From the NCBI GenBank assembly GCA_003116875.1, contig BCKT01000002.1, positions 1,674,001-1,738,000 on the forward strand: a stretch of DNA of 64,000 bases, read 5' to 3'. Within the stretch, counting starts at the first letter, position 1. The number at the start of each line of letters is the position of its first letter. The position numbers and the translations under genes are program-made. The DNA comes from Takashimella koratensis (lineage: Eukaryota; Basidiomycota; Tremellomycetes; Trichosporonales; Tetragoniomycetaceae). The notes under the pieces were generated by a model. The model was given only the letters and a program-made list of their open reading frames with translations, was not told the origin of the DNA and did no database searches. Of this stretch, positions 23,017 to 35,471 are shown piece by piece.

Positions 23017-25114
23017 ATGTCCAACTCGCCGGGCGCCGACGAGCCAGCGGGCAAGGACCGCAAGCGGTCGGCGCACTGGAGCGAGTCGGACACCAAGATC
23101 CTCATTGGCGTGCTGCTCGCACACCGCGAGACGGGTCGGACAGCGGATAATGGGTTCAAGCCAGAGGTGTGGAACGAGGCTGCTGCGATGTTGCAGCAGC
23201 AGACGCAGCTAGGCGGGCCCAAGACTCCTGAAGCGTGCAAGAGCCGATGGCAAAGGGTGCGTGAGGTCTCAAGCAGTCTCTCCTGAGGTTTCTCTACGGA
23301 TCTCGCTTGCTATGGATCTTTTAACTGACCTGCATCTCGGCCACAGTTGCAAAGAGAGTTCAAAGCGGCCAAGGAGGCCGAGTCGCACTTGGGTTTCTCG
23401 TGGGACTCGTCGACTCACCGAATAACCGCGTCGACCGAGGCATGGGAGACGCTCGATAAGGTATGTAAAGCCTTCCCCTCCTCATAAGAGCATCGCTTAC
23501 CGTCAATCTCTCCCTCGCACTTCTAGCCGGACGCACACAAGTATCAGAAAATCCATCTCCCATGCTACAACGAGCTCGCATTGTTGTGTCCGCCCGAACC
23601 TCGACTGAAACCGCGCGGCAAGCTTCGTCCGTCTATGGGCTCGCTGTCGGACAGCAGCATGTTATCGCTCTCTATCCCTGCGCAGACCTCTGCTCAAGCT
23701 TCTGCACCCCAGTCCACCGCGACAGGCTCGCAACCAAGTCACAACGGCACGGTGGGTAACGGCTTGCCAGATGGTACGCCCATGATGGACGCCTCGGGTA
23801 TGCACCAACATCAACACCAACATCACCACGCACCATCAAACCAGCATCAGTACCAGCAACACCAACAACAGCCCCATCACCATCACCACCAGGTGACGCC
23901 GACGCTTTCTCACGCGCACGTCGGCCCGAACGGCGCTGGAGTTGGGCTTGGCGTGGTGAACGGTGTCTCATCGATGGGAGGGCTGGTTGGGATGGCCGGG
24001 GAGCAGGGGCATGGTCTGCACATGGGACCCAACGGGCACGAGCAGGACGGCCAGGGTCATCAACATCACAACCATGCCCATGCCCACGGTCAACACTCGC
24101 GCGCACCGTCGGGCCAGGCGATTCACCTCGGGCACCTCGGGCAGGATGCAGGGATGATCAATTGGGGAGACAAGACAGCGGACGATACCGGCGAAAGCGA
24201 CTATGATACGTCGTTTGGTCTCGGAGTGAGTACCGGAGAAGTGCGAGTGTAACCGGCGAAGCGGGAGATCGCAGGAAACGCAGCGAATGCGCTGTGGCCA
24301 TTAGACAGCACAGTGTTGAACAATGCTGACATTCTTCTCGACACAGTCATTTACGATGCGCGGGCCTCCGCAACAGGCTATTCACAATCTGCTTGGCCAA
24401 CAAGGTCACCCTACCGCGCCTTCATCGCCACACGACCTGGCTCCTCCCCCAGCGAAGCGGATGCGGACGAGCTCCGGCAGCGGTCCTGGCCCCGGCGGCG
24501 GTGGAGGCAATGTCAATGGAGGTGGGGGAGGCGGTAACGGTCCTCGGTCCTCACTACCACATACAACCCCGGCTTCGCAGCCTACCCAATCGTCATCGAC
24601 GCTCCCTACCCACGCGCCAGTCCCCACCAACGCCTCGGCAGCCGGTCTGTACACCCTCGCAATTGACCACTCGGGCTCGTCTCGTTCTCTTTTCCCTTTA
24701 CTGGACGTGCAGAACCAATCGATGTACGCGCCCCTTGGACTCGACTCGCTGGCCACGCCTAACACCGGCGCACCAGGAGCGTCTGCCCCCGGTTCGGCGA
24801 CGGCGACACCCAGCGGCCCATCTCGGTTTCCCCACTCCACCCAAGTCGGAGGCGGTGGCGGCGGTGGCAGTGTCCCCCAAGCTCCTTCGACGCCCACGGC
24901 CGAACTCACAATCGCGAGCATGTCCGACTCCCAACGAAGAACCGAGGCGATCACGAGGCTGGAGCGTGAAGATCTGTCACAGGACGAAATGGTTAGATGT
25001 TTACGAGAGTTTGAGAAGAACATCGCAGCGGTGGACACGTATCTCGCCATTAGGGGTCAGGGGTTACGCGCAGCGTGGTTGAGGTCGGTCGTCGAGCGCG
25101 ACCAGACAGTGTGA
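23017..25114 (+). CDS. Myb/SANT-like DNA-binding protein, probable transcription regulator
   Basis: The first three exons form a Myb/SANT-like domain (Myb_DNA-bind_3 type): HWSESDTKILIGVLLAHRET, GFKPEVWNEAAAML, ACKSRWQR|LQREFKAAKEAE, LGFSWDSSTHRITASTEAWE and HKYQKIHLPCYNELALL. This is the W/W spacing seen in fungal and transposase-derived Myb domains. The rest is low-complexity: His/Gln-rich (HQHQHQHHHAP), Gly-rich and Ser/Pro-rich, with a possible nuclear signal (PPAKRMRTS). A helical C-terminal block TEAITRLEREDLSQDEMVRCL and ...AVDTYLAIRG may mediate dimerisation. The family is shared with PIF/Harbinger accessory proteins, but no transposase or inverted repeats are nearby. Targets are unknown. 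Confidence 0.85.
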
Positions 25115-25853
25115 GGGGTGGTGCAGTGAATGAGGGAAGGGGAGGAGGGGCTTTCTGGCTTTCTAGCTTTCTGGCGTGTTTTGGCGACATCGATCTTGGT
25201 CTCTCTCGTGGTCTGTTTCTCAAGTTTTCCTCGCTCTTGGGCATCGTGTTTAGGCTCCTTTATCGCGTCTTTTTCTCTGTCCTCTCTAGTCTCTGGCATA
25301 CTACATCCACGTCCACGTCCTCACCCACGCCCACAATCCACATCCACACCCACGCATCCGCATAGCATACGTTACCCTCCCCTCAAGGGGGTTCACGACT
25401 CATCAGAGAGAGAGAAAAAAAAAAAGCAGCGCCTTCGGCGTCCGTAGTTGTCCATCCTATCCCACCCCAGTCTCAGTTCTACTCCCACTCCTATCCGTCC
25501 ATAGCATTAGTTGTCCGCCCACCAGAGCGAAATACATAAGAAAAAAAAGCCCTACGCCCTAAAACGTCGAAAGTAGACATAGTCAAGACATACTCAAGAC
25601 ATAGTGAAGATATTGCATTGTCACATACACGAATGAATGCATGTGAGATGGTTTGCAATGTCATGTCAAATCCAAGGAACCAACACGTCTCCATCGACTG
25701 GTGGCTTTAGACCTTGTCTCATCGTCAATGCTATGAACACATCCCTCCGCGGCTCTCACCGCCTTCTCTCGTGTCTCCTCAATTCCACGTCTAGCTACAG
25801 CCGCCAAGACTTCCTCACAAACCCCAGGCTGGAAGCCAGCTCGATCCCTCTCG
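25115..25853. other. Intergenic between convergent genes
   Basis: This is the 3' region of the Myb/SANT-like gene and of NAA50. It contains an (AG)n/poly(A) run at about 25408-25424 and TCAAGACATA-like repeats at about 25583-25610. No gene is seen. Confidence 0.6.
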
Positions 25854-27124
25854 TCATTGCTTGTCAACGACCGCGGTGATATCTTCGCACACCATGATCG
25901 TGGCGTCCCTTGGCTGCATCTTGGAGTAATAATCCTTCTCCCTGCTCCCCCAAGAACAAATGGCATCAGCACCCAATCTCTTTCTCCTTTCTCTCTGTTC
26001 TCTCTGTACTTCACGGATATTTGGATCTCTACAACCCTGAGCAATGTACTCACACCCCAGTCTCGACAAACCCGAGCCTCTCGTAGAACCGCTTCGCACC
26101 GTCATTGCCCACTTGGACATGGACGAGGGCGCGCTTGACGCTCTGTCTCGGCGGGACGGGAGTGAGCTGGCCTCGCGTGGTCGGGCCGTTGGCGGCGGGC
26201 GTGGGTGCCGGAGGGGCGGTTGGATGCAAGGAGGAGGTCAGAGCGTGGCGGAGGAGGGCGGTGCCGAGGCCATAGGATCGGTAAGGCGCGAGCACGCTAG
26301 CGTCGAGTAAGCGACAACCAACAGTCAATAGGGATGGATACAGCATGAAGAGGAAAGGTATTGAAGACTTACGCAAGGGTAAGAATCACAAGAGTCGCGG
26401 GCTCTTTGTCCTTGGGCGACAAGTGCTCGAATCGACAGCAAACGGCTCCAACGGGAATGTCGGCAAAGTAGACTGCAGCAAGTCAGCAAGTGGTTCAAGC
26501 AGACGGTCCGGTCACTCAGATCAAGCAGTCGCGGACTGTGCAAGTTGAAATTTGCGGAACAGGGCGAGGACGGAACGAGAAGAGGTGTAGAGACGCAAAA
26601 GTGTAGAGGCTGAGGGGGTTAGAAGAAAATACTCACCGAGCTTGTTGATGTCGTCAAGCGAAGGGTCAAGAACGTCTTTGTAGAATTTTTCACTGTAGAC
26701 GATGGGGATAACGACAGAGTTGATCTTGCGCAAGGTGCCGGACTGTTCAGGCGGGCGAGGACGGGTCGAGTGAGGAGACAAAATCAGTGTTCAGGCCCCC
26801 TCGTTCGGTCTTCAAAAAGCCGAGATCATGACCAGCAGAACGCCGCCTTGGAACCTCAACCTCCCCTTTCCCCTCTCTAAGTTTCACTCTCCCCATATCT
26901 TGCCTCTCTGCTCCATGTCTCGTCGCTCTGTCACTCACGTTGTTCGGGGTCAAGCTCGTGAGCGTAATCTTCGGCTTGGGCTTGAACGCGCGCCTCCCTG
27001 TCCCATTCAAAGCGACGGCCTCGTGCTCGCCCCTTGGCGCCAGGTCGATCGGGGACGAGACGGTCCCGTGGGTCGCGGAGGTAGGTGTCGGTGCGGCACT
27101 GGGAACGGCGGTCGCTGTTGCCAT
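25854..27124 (-). CDS. naa50: N-alpha-acetyltransferase 50 (NAA50/San) like GNAT
   Basis: Naa50 is a GNAT enzyme that acetylates N-terminal Met, works with the ribosome-bound NatA complex and supports sister-chromatid cohesion in animals. Exons give an N-terminal low-complexity part (MATATAVPSAAP...), then KINSVVIPIVYSEKFYKDVL, FADIPVGAVCCRFEH, ASVLAPYRSYGLGTALL (acetyl-CoA loop R-x-x-G-x-G/A), ALVHVQVGNDGAKRFYERLGF and EKDYYSKMQPRDATIM. These match Naa50 block by block. A Pro/Thr-rich insert interrupts the fold after LTSSLH. The N-terminal extension (about 60 aa) is unusual for Naa50. It is divergent from PTH2 with only 193 bp between the start codons. Confidence 0.9.
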
Positions 27125-27317
27125 TGTGCAGAGGTGGGGGGTAAGTTGGGTGAGGGTGGATGGCTGTTGTCAAGTCGAAACCGGCGGACGACCGAGGAAG
27201 ACGCCCAATGTACTGTACTGTACGCAGCGGAGATTGAATCCATCTCCGACAAAGACTGTAAAGGTAGAGTTTTTCGATGTCGAGGTCTCCTGCGTCCACC
27301 GCATCCACCAAAGACGT

Positions 27318-28228
27318 ATGGAAATGAGAGACCAACTACAAGGTGAGTCGAGCCCTGGTTCACCCTTCTCTACTGTCACTCCCTGCTGAATAGCCACAGC
27401 CCTTGCAGCGCCGCTGCCGATCGCGCTTACCGTTCTCGCCTTTGCGGCCGGCTACCAGCTTCGATCCTTTTACTCCACCCCTTCTCTCTCCCGTTCTCGC
27501 CGCGGTGACCCGTCTACTTCTGCCCCTACCGTTCCATCCCCCGGCCGCTCGAAACGCGCTGACAGTGAGGACGCCGACGACCAAGGGTCCGAGACCGATC
27601 CGGACTCAGAGTACGAAGACGAGCAAGCCGCTCGAGCCTCCGACCTCCGAGCGGTGAAAGCTAACCTCACCGAGGAAGTCAAACTCGTTCTCGTGGTTAA
27701 CGATAGTTTGAAGATGACCAAAGGGAAGATTGGGGCACAATGTGGACACGCGACGTTGGCCTGTTTTGAGACGTTGTCGGCGACGAATCCGACGTTGATT
27801 AAGCGATGGAAAATGCAGGGGTGAGGGCTCAAGTTTGACGGCAGCCTGTGATACGCAAAGAGCTTGAAGTTGTACTGATACTATTGTTCAACCCACAGCC
27901 AGCCCAAAATTGCACTGAGAGGCGGCACGACAGAAGAGCTCGACGCGTTGGCTCGACAGGCTCGGGAACTTAACCTCTGCGCCCGGACTATCCAAGACGC
28001 GTAAGTGCTCCTCCCCATCATGTCTTGCAGAACTGATGAGGCATACTTGCTGACGGCTTGCAGTGGTCGAACACAAGTCGCACCAGGTTCCAAGACTGTC
28101 CTCGGTATTGGACCGTGAGTCTGCTTCTGGATGATCAAACGGTTATCGCTGACAAGGTCTCTGTTCGTCATGCTAGTGGTCCCGCGAGATTGATCAACAC
28201 CGTCACTGGCAAATTGAAGCTATTATGA
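27318..28228 (+). CDS. pth2: Peptidyl-tRNA hydrolase 2 (Pth2/Bit1)
   Basis: Pth2 releases peptides from prematurely dropped peptidyl-tRNAs. Exon 1 (MEMRDQLQ) splices at a GTGAGT donor to an exon with a hydrophobic membrane segment (TALAAPLPIALTVLAFAAGY) and an acidic linker. The Pth2 core follows: KLVLVVNDSLKMTKGKIGAQ, CGHATLACFETL, QPKIALRGGTTEELDALA, GRTQVAPGSKTVLGIGP and a short final exon ending GKLKLL. K-x-GKIGAQ-C-H-A and T-VAPGS-T are the catalytic-site signatures. The N-terminal anchor matches the outer-mitochondrial-membrane form in yeast and animals. There are four introns. Confidence 0.95.
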
Positions 28229-28374
28229 TCGTGCAAGATGGACGTTTTGCTCTTTATCTACTAGACAGAGCGCTTCAATGCATACAATACTGCTACTTCG
28301 CTTCTTCCCAGTCCTACTTCTCCTGCATGATTCATTCTTCATCCTTCATTCCAACTTGTCGATTCATCGATCAA

Positions 28375-29073
28375 TCACGGCTCCTTCAACTCTCCCTTGT
28401 CCCAAGCGGCCTTGATTTCGGCCCCCTTGATCTCCCGGATCTGCCCCGGGCTCGCTGTTTTGGCAGAGACCGCACTAGCGACGACGTCTACGACGGTTCC
28501 GATCGAGGTCCGGACCTGGTGGAAGTGTCGAATGTCCTCGGGCGAGACAGTGAGGACGGACAAACGAGGATCGGTGGGTTCGCCGTTGTGGATCCCGTCT
28601 CCGCGGTCGTCGAACCATGCTTTGATAGAGGGACTGTACAGCTCTTTGACGGTAGACGGGTCGTTGGTTGTTCTGATCAAGTCAGCAAAAGTCGATGGAT
28701 AGGAGACTCACGATGCTCGACCGGCGAAGCTAACCCAGCCCGAGTTCTTGTCCATGCCGTCGACGGCGACATTGACGTGTTGACTACACTCTTCGTTAGC
28801 CCATCGTGTCTTGAGAGATAGTTCTCTTTCCTAGTAGACAACCTACTCATTCTCCACCTCCTTCTCCTTGTAGCTCTCGGAGTCATACAAGAACCTCAAC
28901 TTCCAATCGGGAGTGATATCGCCGATCGCCATACACCTCGCATGCAGTTCCCCATTCGGCGCATGGGTAGTCAACATGGCGGTCTTGTGGGAGCCGAAGA
29001 AGGCGCGAAGGTCCGCGAGCTTGGTGGTGAGTGACGGTGAGGTCGTGCTGGATGTGGAGTAGGCGTCGGACAT
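28375..29073 (-). CDS. BLI-3-like FMN-binding split-barrel protein
   Basis: This belongs to the pyridoxamine-phosphate-oxidase-like split barrel family (general stress protein 26 / BLI-3 group), which binds FMN or F420; the enzymatic role is unsettled. Exon 1 (MSDAYSTSSTTSPSLTTKLADL) has FFGSHKTAMLTTHAPNGELHARCM. Exon 2 has DQHVNVAVDGMDKNSGWVSFAGRA. Exon 3 has KAWFDDRGDG, LSVLTVSPEDIRHF and ends DKGELKEP. A TATATAAG box (minus strand, about 29149-29156) lies roughly 75 bp upstream of 29073, which favours this start over an in-frame upstream Met that would add a presequence-like peptide. Length (about 200 aa) is normal. Confidence 0.88.
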
Positions 29074-29920
29074 TGTGCGTGTGGTTTGGTGAAGTGCTCG
29101 ATAGAGTGTGGGGAATTGGAGGACGGAGTGACGGTCGAGGGAGAGCTTATATACCCCTCGGATAGAAGGGAGACACCGCGATGAGCTCATTGCGAGGTAG
29201 CTGTGTCCGGTATGGAGAGAGAAGAGTCTAGATGCACGCACCAAAGGTTGAATCGGGAGCCAAGGAATCCCCATTCCCAGCGATCGTGGCTCGCCGCTAT
29301 TGACGTCAGCCGACTGGAATCTCGCATCGTCATCTTGAATACCCGATCGCCACACCCAGGACAATTGTTGGGACCCTGTACCACCAAGTTCACCACCATC
29401 TTGGCACCAATCCCGCAAGCAGGCGAGGCAGTATAATAGTGCATATGGGACGATATTTGTCATTAAAACTCGGACTGATGTTTCAGAAATAAACTGACTG
29501 CTTCATACCCGTTTAACTCTCGCTACGATCATAATGATGAGAAAACAGGTTTGAGAGCACTAGAGGCTCGATGGAGCAGGAAGAGGGAGAGACTTGAGCG
29601 AGTTCCGTCCTAAGCCTGAAGTATTGACGAGCTGCGATGGAAGACGGGGAACAGACGGCAGAGGACCCGGAAGGGAGGTGATGCTCTGGAGACGAGGCGG
29701 AGCTGACTGGGACCTTTCAATGTCCGAGCGAGTAGGAAACAGGGATTCTAGGGGAAGGTCAAGGACAGAGAGGTATGAAGAGGAGGAGACGGAAGAGGGA
29801 GACGAAGGGCGGGATGAAATCGAAGAGGTCGAAAATGTGGACCGGGGTCGCGGGTAGAACGGACGTATTGCAATAGGTTGAAACGGGATGGGTGGTGTCA
29901 GAGGGAGCCGAACCCTTAGA
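29074..29920. other. Intergenic, minus-strand promoter and 3' flank
   Basis: This contains the TATA box of the BLI-3-like gene and the 3' flank of the next minus-strand gene. A minus-strand Ser/Pro-rich frame without ATG is open at about 29566-29990. I could not join it to a neighbour by a good splice, so I do not annotate it. Confidence 0.45.
29149..29156 (-). promoter_or_regulatory. TATA box of the BLI-3-like gene
   Basis: TATATAAG on the minus strand lies about 75 bp upstream of the chosen start codon at 29073. This distance suits a TATA-driven start downstream of the competing in-frame Met. Confidence 0.55.
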
Positions 29921-30779
29921 TTAAGAGGCGATGGGTTCAGTCGGGTGCGGAGGAGGAGCGGAAGTCACTTTCGGAGTGGCAGCGGTAGGACCGGACGGTG
30001 GCGATGGTGGGGAAGGGGAAGAGGGAGAGGGCGCTTTTACAATGTTTGACGATGGTTGAGCTGAGGTGGAGGCGAGAGGAGACGAGGTTGTGGCGGGTTG
30101 TGAGGAGTTCTGGTTTGTCGAATCATCGGGCTTGGGAGGTGGGGTGACCTTGGACTTCGTCAAAGCTGCGGTCAAAGCACGAGACCAGCGTCCATACCAC
30201 TCCGTCACTCTTGTCTCTTCGAGCCATTGCTTCGCAAAAAATCCCAAACCCAGCAACCAAGACCAAAGAATGCCCGACCAGGCCCTATAATCCAAGACAT
30301 GAACAAGATGCCCCCAGCGTCGTCACTTCCAACCAACATCTCACGCAAACTTGGAACCCGTGAGGATATCAGCTTCATATAGACCACCAAGGGTGATCTG
30401 GATGCAGCCCGCAAAAATCAAAAGGAGGTGGAGCGTCTTCAAAAAACGTTTGGTCGCCTGAGATGTTTCTGAGAGAATGATTTAGAAATGTCTCGAAACC
30501 ATAGGATAACAATGATCCGTAACGGAAGGAGAAAATGGAAGGAGAGGATTGCGTGACGAGAATGGGAGGAAGGAGGAAGGAGGAGGAGGGAAGGAGAGAG
30601 GGAGGAAGATGTTGGATAGGAAGACTCACTCGATGCCTCTTTCGCCATTTCAGTCGCTCCCAGACCCTCTTCGACATCGCGGGTTTTCTTTTTCGCTCGA
30701 CGACGATTCGGTAGACGGGGCCGGGGTACTTTGTGCCAACCGCTCTGAACGGCTGATGAGAATTTTCGGTAAAGTGCAA
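29921..30779 (-). CDS. Two-segment membrane protein, unknown, N-terminus uncertain
   Basis: I do not recognise it. The frame that splices cleanly is ...MSKRVWERLKWRKRHR (donor GTGAGT at about 30627), then ATKRFLKTLHLLLIFAGCIQ. A short intron at about 30346-30290 follows, then AWSGILWSWLLGLGFFAKQW and a Pro/Ser/Thr-rich tail ending PHPTEPIAS. Two hydrophobic segments are separated by a short loop (GGLYEADILTGSK), a hairpin. The start may be at 30779 (MHFTENSHQ) or at the MSKRV Met (30677). An overlapping Met at 30790 is in another frame and does not splice correctly. The basic segment before the first helix predicts a cytosolic N-terminus. Confidence 0.55.
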
Positions 30780-31037
30780 TGTTGACCATTTTTGGGGGAA
30801 TCAGGGGGTTGCATCTGCTCACTCTCACGTCGCTTTAACAGGCACCCTGGTGACTGATCAACGATACATACAACCATCAAATTTCGCGTGTTGGGAGCTT
30901 GTAAAACTCCTTTGAGACGGCTCGTATTCGTTTCAAACCCAAATCTGACGCTACGCTGAGCACGTGAACATTTCAGTTCCTAAAGTCTGTTTTCAATCAC
31001 AGCGCCGTCCTCTTGTCCTCTCTCCAAGTCATCAACC

Positions 31038-32089
31038 ATGGAAGACGAACGTCCACACTACCGCCGACTTAGGAACATTGCGAACACCGTCTCTATGCGT
31101 TATCCTTGGACGAAGCAAATTCGTGAGCGAGTTCCGCCAATCGTACTCGAAATGGCCGAGGGGTTCGCCATCAAAAGCGATCCCGAGACTAACTCGGTGT
31201 GCGATTGGCTCGTTCCTGCCCCTCTCAGTCAAGTCCAAGGCATCTTTTTCACGGCGTTCCGCTGGTCAAACGATCAGAAAAGTTGCCAATTCATTGTGAG
31301 CTACTGGTCGTCTGATGCTTGACAACAAAGGCACACCCTGTTCTTGACCCGACTCTTCCCACCCCTGGTTGATCATCACTATCTCAACTCGTCAGCTCAA
31401 GCGTTCCCACTTTACCTACGCTTGGTGTCTGATCATCAATCAACTTCAAGACGACGACTGGATCATGGAAGTTTTGATCCGAAATAGCGACATCGACATC
31501 CTTAGTGTCGCTGATGAGAAACGGTTCATGGAGGCGCACCGCCAGGTACGCCGCTCCCCCTGCCTTTGGTTGCAAGAGCCTTGGCTCATCAGACAACAGC
31601 GCCTCACATGCTACGAGATCTTGACCGACACGCTCTGCGCCTTGTACACTCTAGAGAAGCGAGGCGAGGTCATCACCGGCTGGGCCGAGTATCCGCCGAC
31701 ATTGGACCCACTGTTACCTCGTGTCATTCCGAATAAACCGACGAGATACACATCTAGCGCCTTCCCGCTCATCGGCTTCCGGATCGCTATCCTTTCCTTC
31801 AGGAGACTTTGCAATCTGGTTGTCAGGTCCCCGGAATCGCAAGCGGTATGGGATCGTGCCGCTCTGGACCTTACGCTCTCGCCTGGACCACGTGTGGTTA
31901 TGGGATCGTTCTTCTCCGATTGGGACCGCAAAGTGCTCAGGATCACAAAGGACGGCATGGTCGTGGGGCCTTGGTACAGGGAGCTCTATGCTGACCGTAC
32001 AGCGAGATGCGAAGACCAAAGTTAAGGCGGAACGGCCCAGAATCGTTCACTGGGCGCCCTCCAAGAGCTTGATCCAAAAGGTGGAGTAA
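31038..32089 (+). CDS. Family Y copy 3, unknown protein
   Basis: This is the most divergent of the three family Y genes but has the same four exons and intron positions. Exon 1 is MEDERPHYRRLRNIA... to CQFI. Exon 2 runs LKRSHFTYAWC to FMEAHRQ, exon 3 RLTCYEILTDTLCALYTLE to ITKDGMV. The last exon (RDAKTKVKAERPRIVHWAPS...) follows a 40-nt intron with a GTGGGG donor. Conserved anchors are YPWTKQI, GFAIKSDPETN, CDWLVP, GIFFTAFRW, RNSDIDILSV, VITGW, IPNKPTRYTSSAFPLIGFRIA and LSPGP...FFSDWD. It is intact. It lies immediately before the DAHP synthase gene, in convergent orientation. Confidence 0.78.
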
Positions 32090-32292
32090 TGATTACATTC
32101 ACTTCTTTACTCCGGGGCATTTCGGTTGTTTGAGAAGAACTCGATATGAATAGCTCGATCCATGACATGATTTGCATCGTAATAACTCTGTTTCGAGTCT
32201 TTTGGTGGTATAACATTGAGATAAACAGCTGGCAATCCTCCATTCCATCTCCACTTCTCGTCTTGAACGAGATTGCGAACACGCTCGACACC

Positions 32293-33949
<1,657 letters not shown>

Positions 33950-34488
33950 TGTGAGTCGTTCTGGGTTGTTCACGGGGCGGTATTGACGTGGGAGAGAGAG
34001 TAGGTACTAGCTGAAGGACGGGTTGAGGGGATGAGGTGATGTGAGGATGAACGTTTGCTGTCCGTGTTGCCGACTTTTCTAGCAGCTTTCCGAGTTGCCA
34101 GTTTTTTTTTAGCTTTTTTTTTGCCGACTCGACTCGCACACGTGGAAACCACGTGGACCTCGCTTGTGGACACGTGACCTAGATGATCTCGCCTCCTGCC
34201 TGAACCGGAAGGCTGCGTCGCTTACTTCTAATCCCTCCTTCGCCATTTCTAATCGTCGTGATAAAAATCCTAGTCAGCTCCCATCGATTCCTAATGGCTA
34301 TCGCTGTAATCGCTTGATCGTCTTCAACCTCGTTGCATCGCATCGTCTCCTCTGCACACATCCACAACCACAACCACATTCACATTCACATTCACAACCA
34401 CCGTCCTCATCCAACGCCCTCAACCCGCCTCGCTCCCATAGCACCACCCTTCCTCTCCCTCGTCTCACGCCCATCAACCTCATCCGCG
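33950..34488. promoter_or_regulatory. Divergent promoter with three CACGTG boxes
   Basis: CACGTG occurs at 34139-34144, 34150-34155 and 34171-34176, three E-boxes in 38 bp, next to T-tracts at about 34100-34122. A hexamer repeat (CACATT/ACAACC) lies at about 34358-34405 near the VPS55 side. In fungi, bHLH proteins such as Cbf1 bind CACGTG; co-regulation of DAHP synthase and VPS55 is inference. Confidence 0.6.
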
Positions 34489-35196
34489 ATGGTCGCAGGA
34501 TTAAAGAGTGCGTCTAGTCGCTGATGTTGATTAACTCAGCACCGTCAATCACTTCCTTTTCACGCCCTCATCTCCTTTGTCGTCCTTCACACTCCCGCCT
34601 GCCATCTGCCGTCTCTCTTCTCTCTCACACATCTCTCGTCCCTCACCCGCACCCGCTGACAATGCGCCAACCTACAGCCGTCATCTTTCTCGCCTTTGTG
34701 CTCGCTATCGGTTTCCTCCTCGTCATTCTCTCCTGCGCGCTTTGGGGAAACTGGCTCCCACTCCTCGTCGGTAAGTTGAGCAATATATTACCATGCATAG
34801 CTTCCAAGTACGACCCACTAACGACCTCTTCTCCTTCCACCACTTATCAGCCCTCACATTCGTCCTCGCACCGCTCCCCAACTCGATCTGTTCAAGATGC
34901 GCACGCGCAGATGATATCTCGCCAGAGTACAACTCGGCTTACGTCGACTTTGGTCGTTTCCTCACTGGCATGCTTGTTGTGAGTAACCTTACAACCTTTT
35001 CCACCTTGCTGCGTTATCGGGCTACATGCTAACAGCTCGCAGATGACCGGCCTTTCCCTTCCTCTCCTCCTCGCTCACTCCGCGCTCATCCAGCCAGCCG
35101 CATGCTGGATGTCCATCGCAGGGGGCGGCCTCGTCTACGGGACCATCCTCGTCTACTCTGGATGGTTCGGTTCCGGCTCGGACGACGAGTTTTAAC
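34489..35196 (+). CDS. vps55: Vacuolar sorting protein Vps55 (LEPROT/OB-RGRP family)
   Basis: Vps55, with Vps68, acts in late-endosome-to-vacuole sorting. Exon 1 is MVAGLK, spliced with a GTGCGT donor to TVIFLAFVLAIGFLLVILSC, ALWGNWLPLLV, then ALTFVLAPLPNSICSRCA, EYNSAYVDFGRFLTGMLV and MTGLSLPLLLAHSALI. The C-terminus is YGTILVYSGWFGSGSDDEF. The four hydrophobic helices, APLPN and DFGRF motifs are characteristic. The length of about 140 aa is typical. Introns lie after LLV and after GMLV. Confidence 0.95.
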
Positions 35197-35471
35197 GATG
35201 ACTTGAGGAGGTAGATGCTAATGCATGAACGTTTGTCAAGCTCTTGATGGTGGAAGGCGCCAGGAGCTCTTACTGACTGTCCAAGCACTCAGCGGGTTGC
35301 ATCTGAAATTGAACGTCAAAGTACTGATTGTATCTGCAAAGAACCTCAAAGCAAGCAGAAATCGGCTGACAGCAGGACGACCGAAACACGGACATTCACG
35401 ATCCATAGTATCGAGACGTGGGCGAAATCGAGTGTAGCGTCCATGACCTACGATGTAGGTAACCGTGTACC

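Noticed and set aside
23017..25114. Part of a transposon
   Set aside because: Only the DNA-binding domain type is shared; no transposase, inverted repeats or target-site duplication were found.
29915..29950. tRNA-like stretch near TTAATCTAAGGGTTCGG
   Set aside because: No D-arm or acceptor pairing; the sequence is the stop region of the small membrane protein gene.
29566..29990. Minus-strand Ser/Pro-rich open frame
   Set aside because: No ATG and no good splice to either neighbour; pyrimidine-rich composition could give it by chance.
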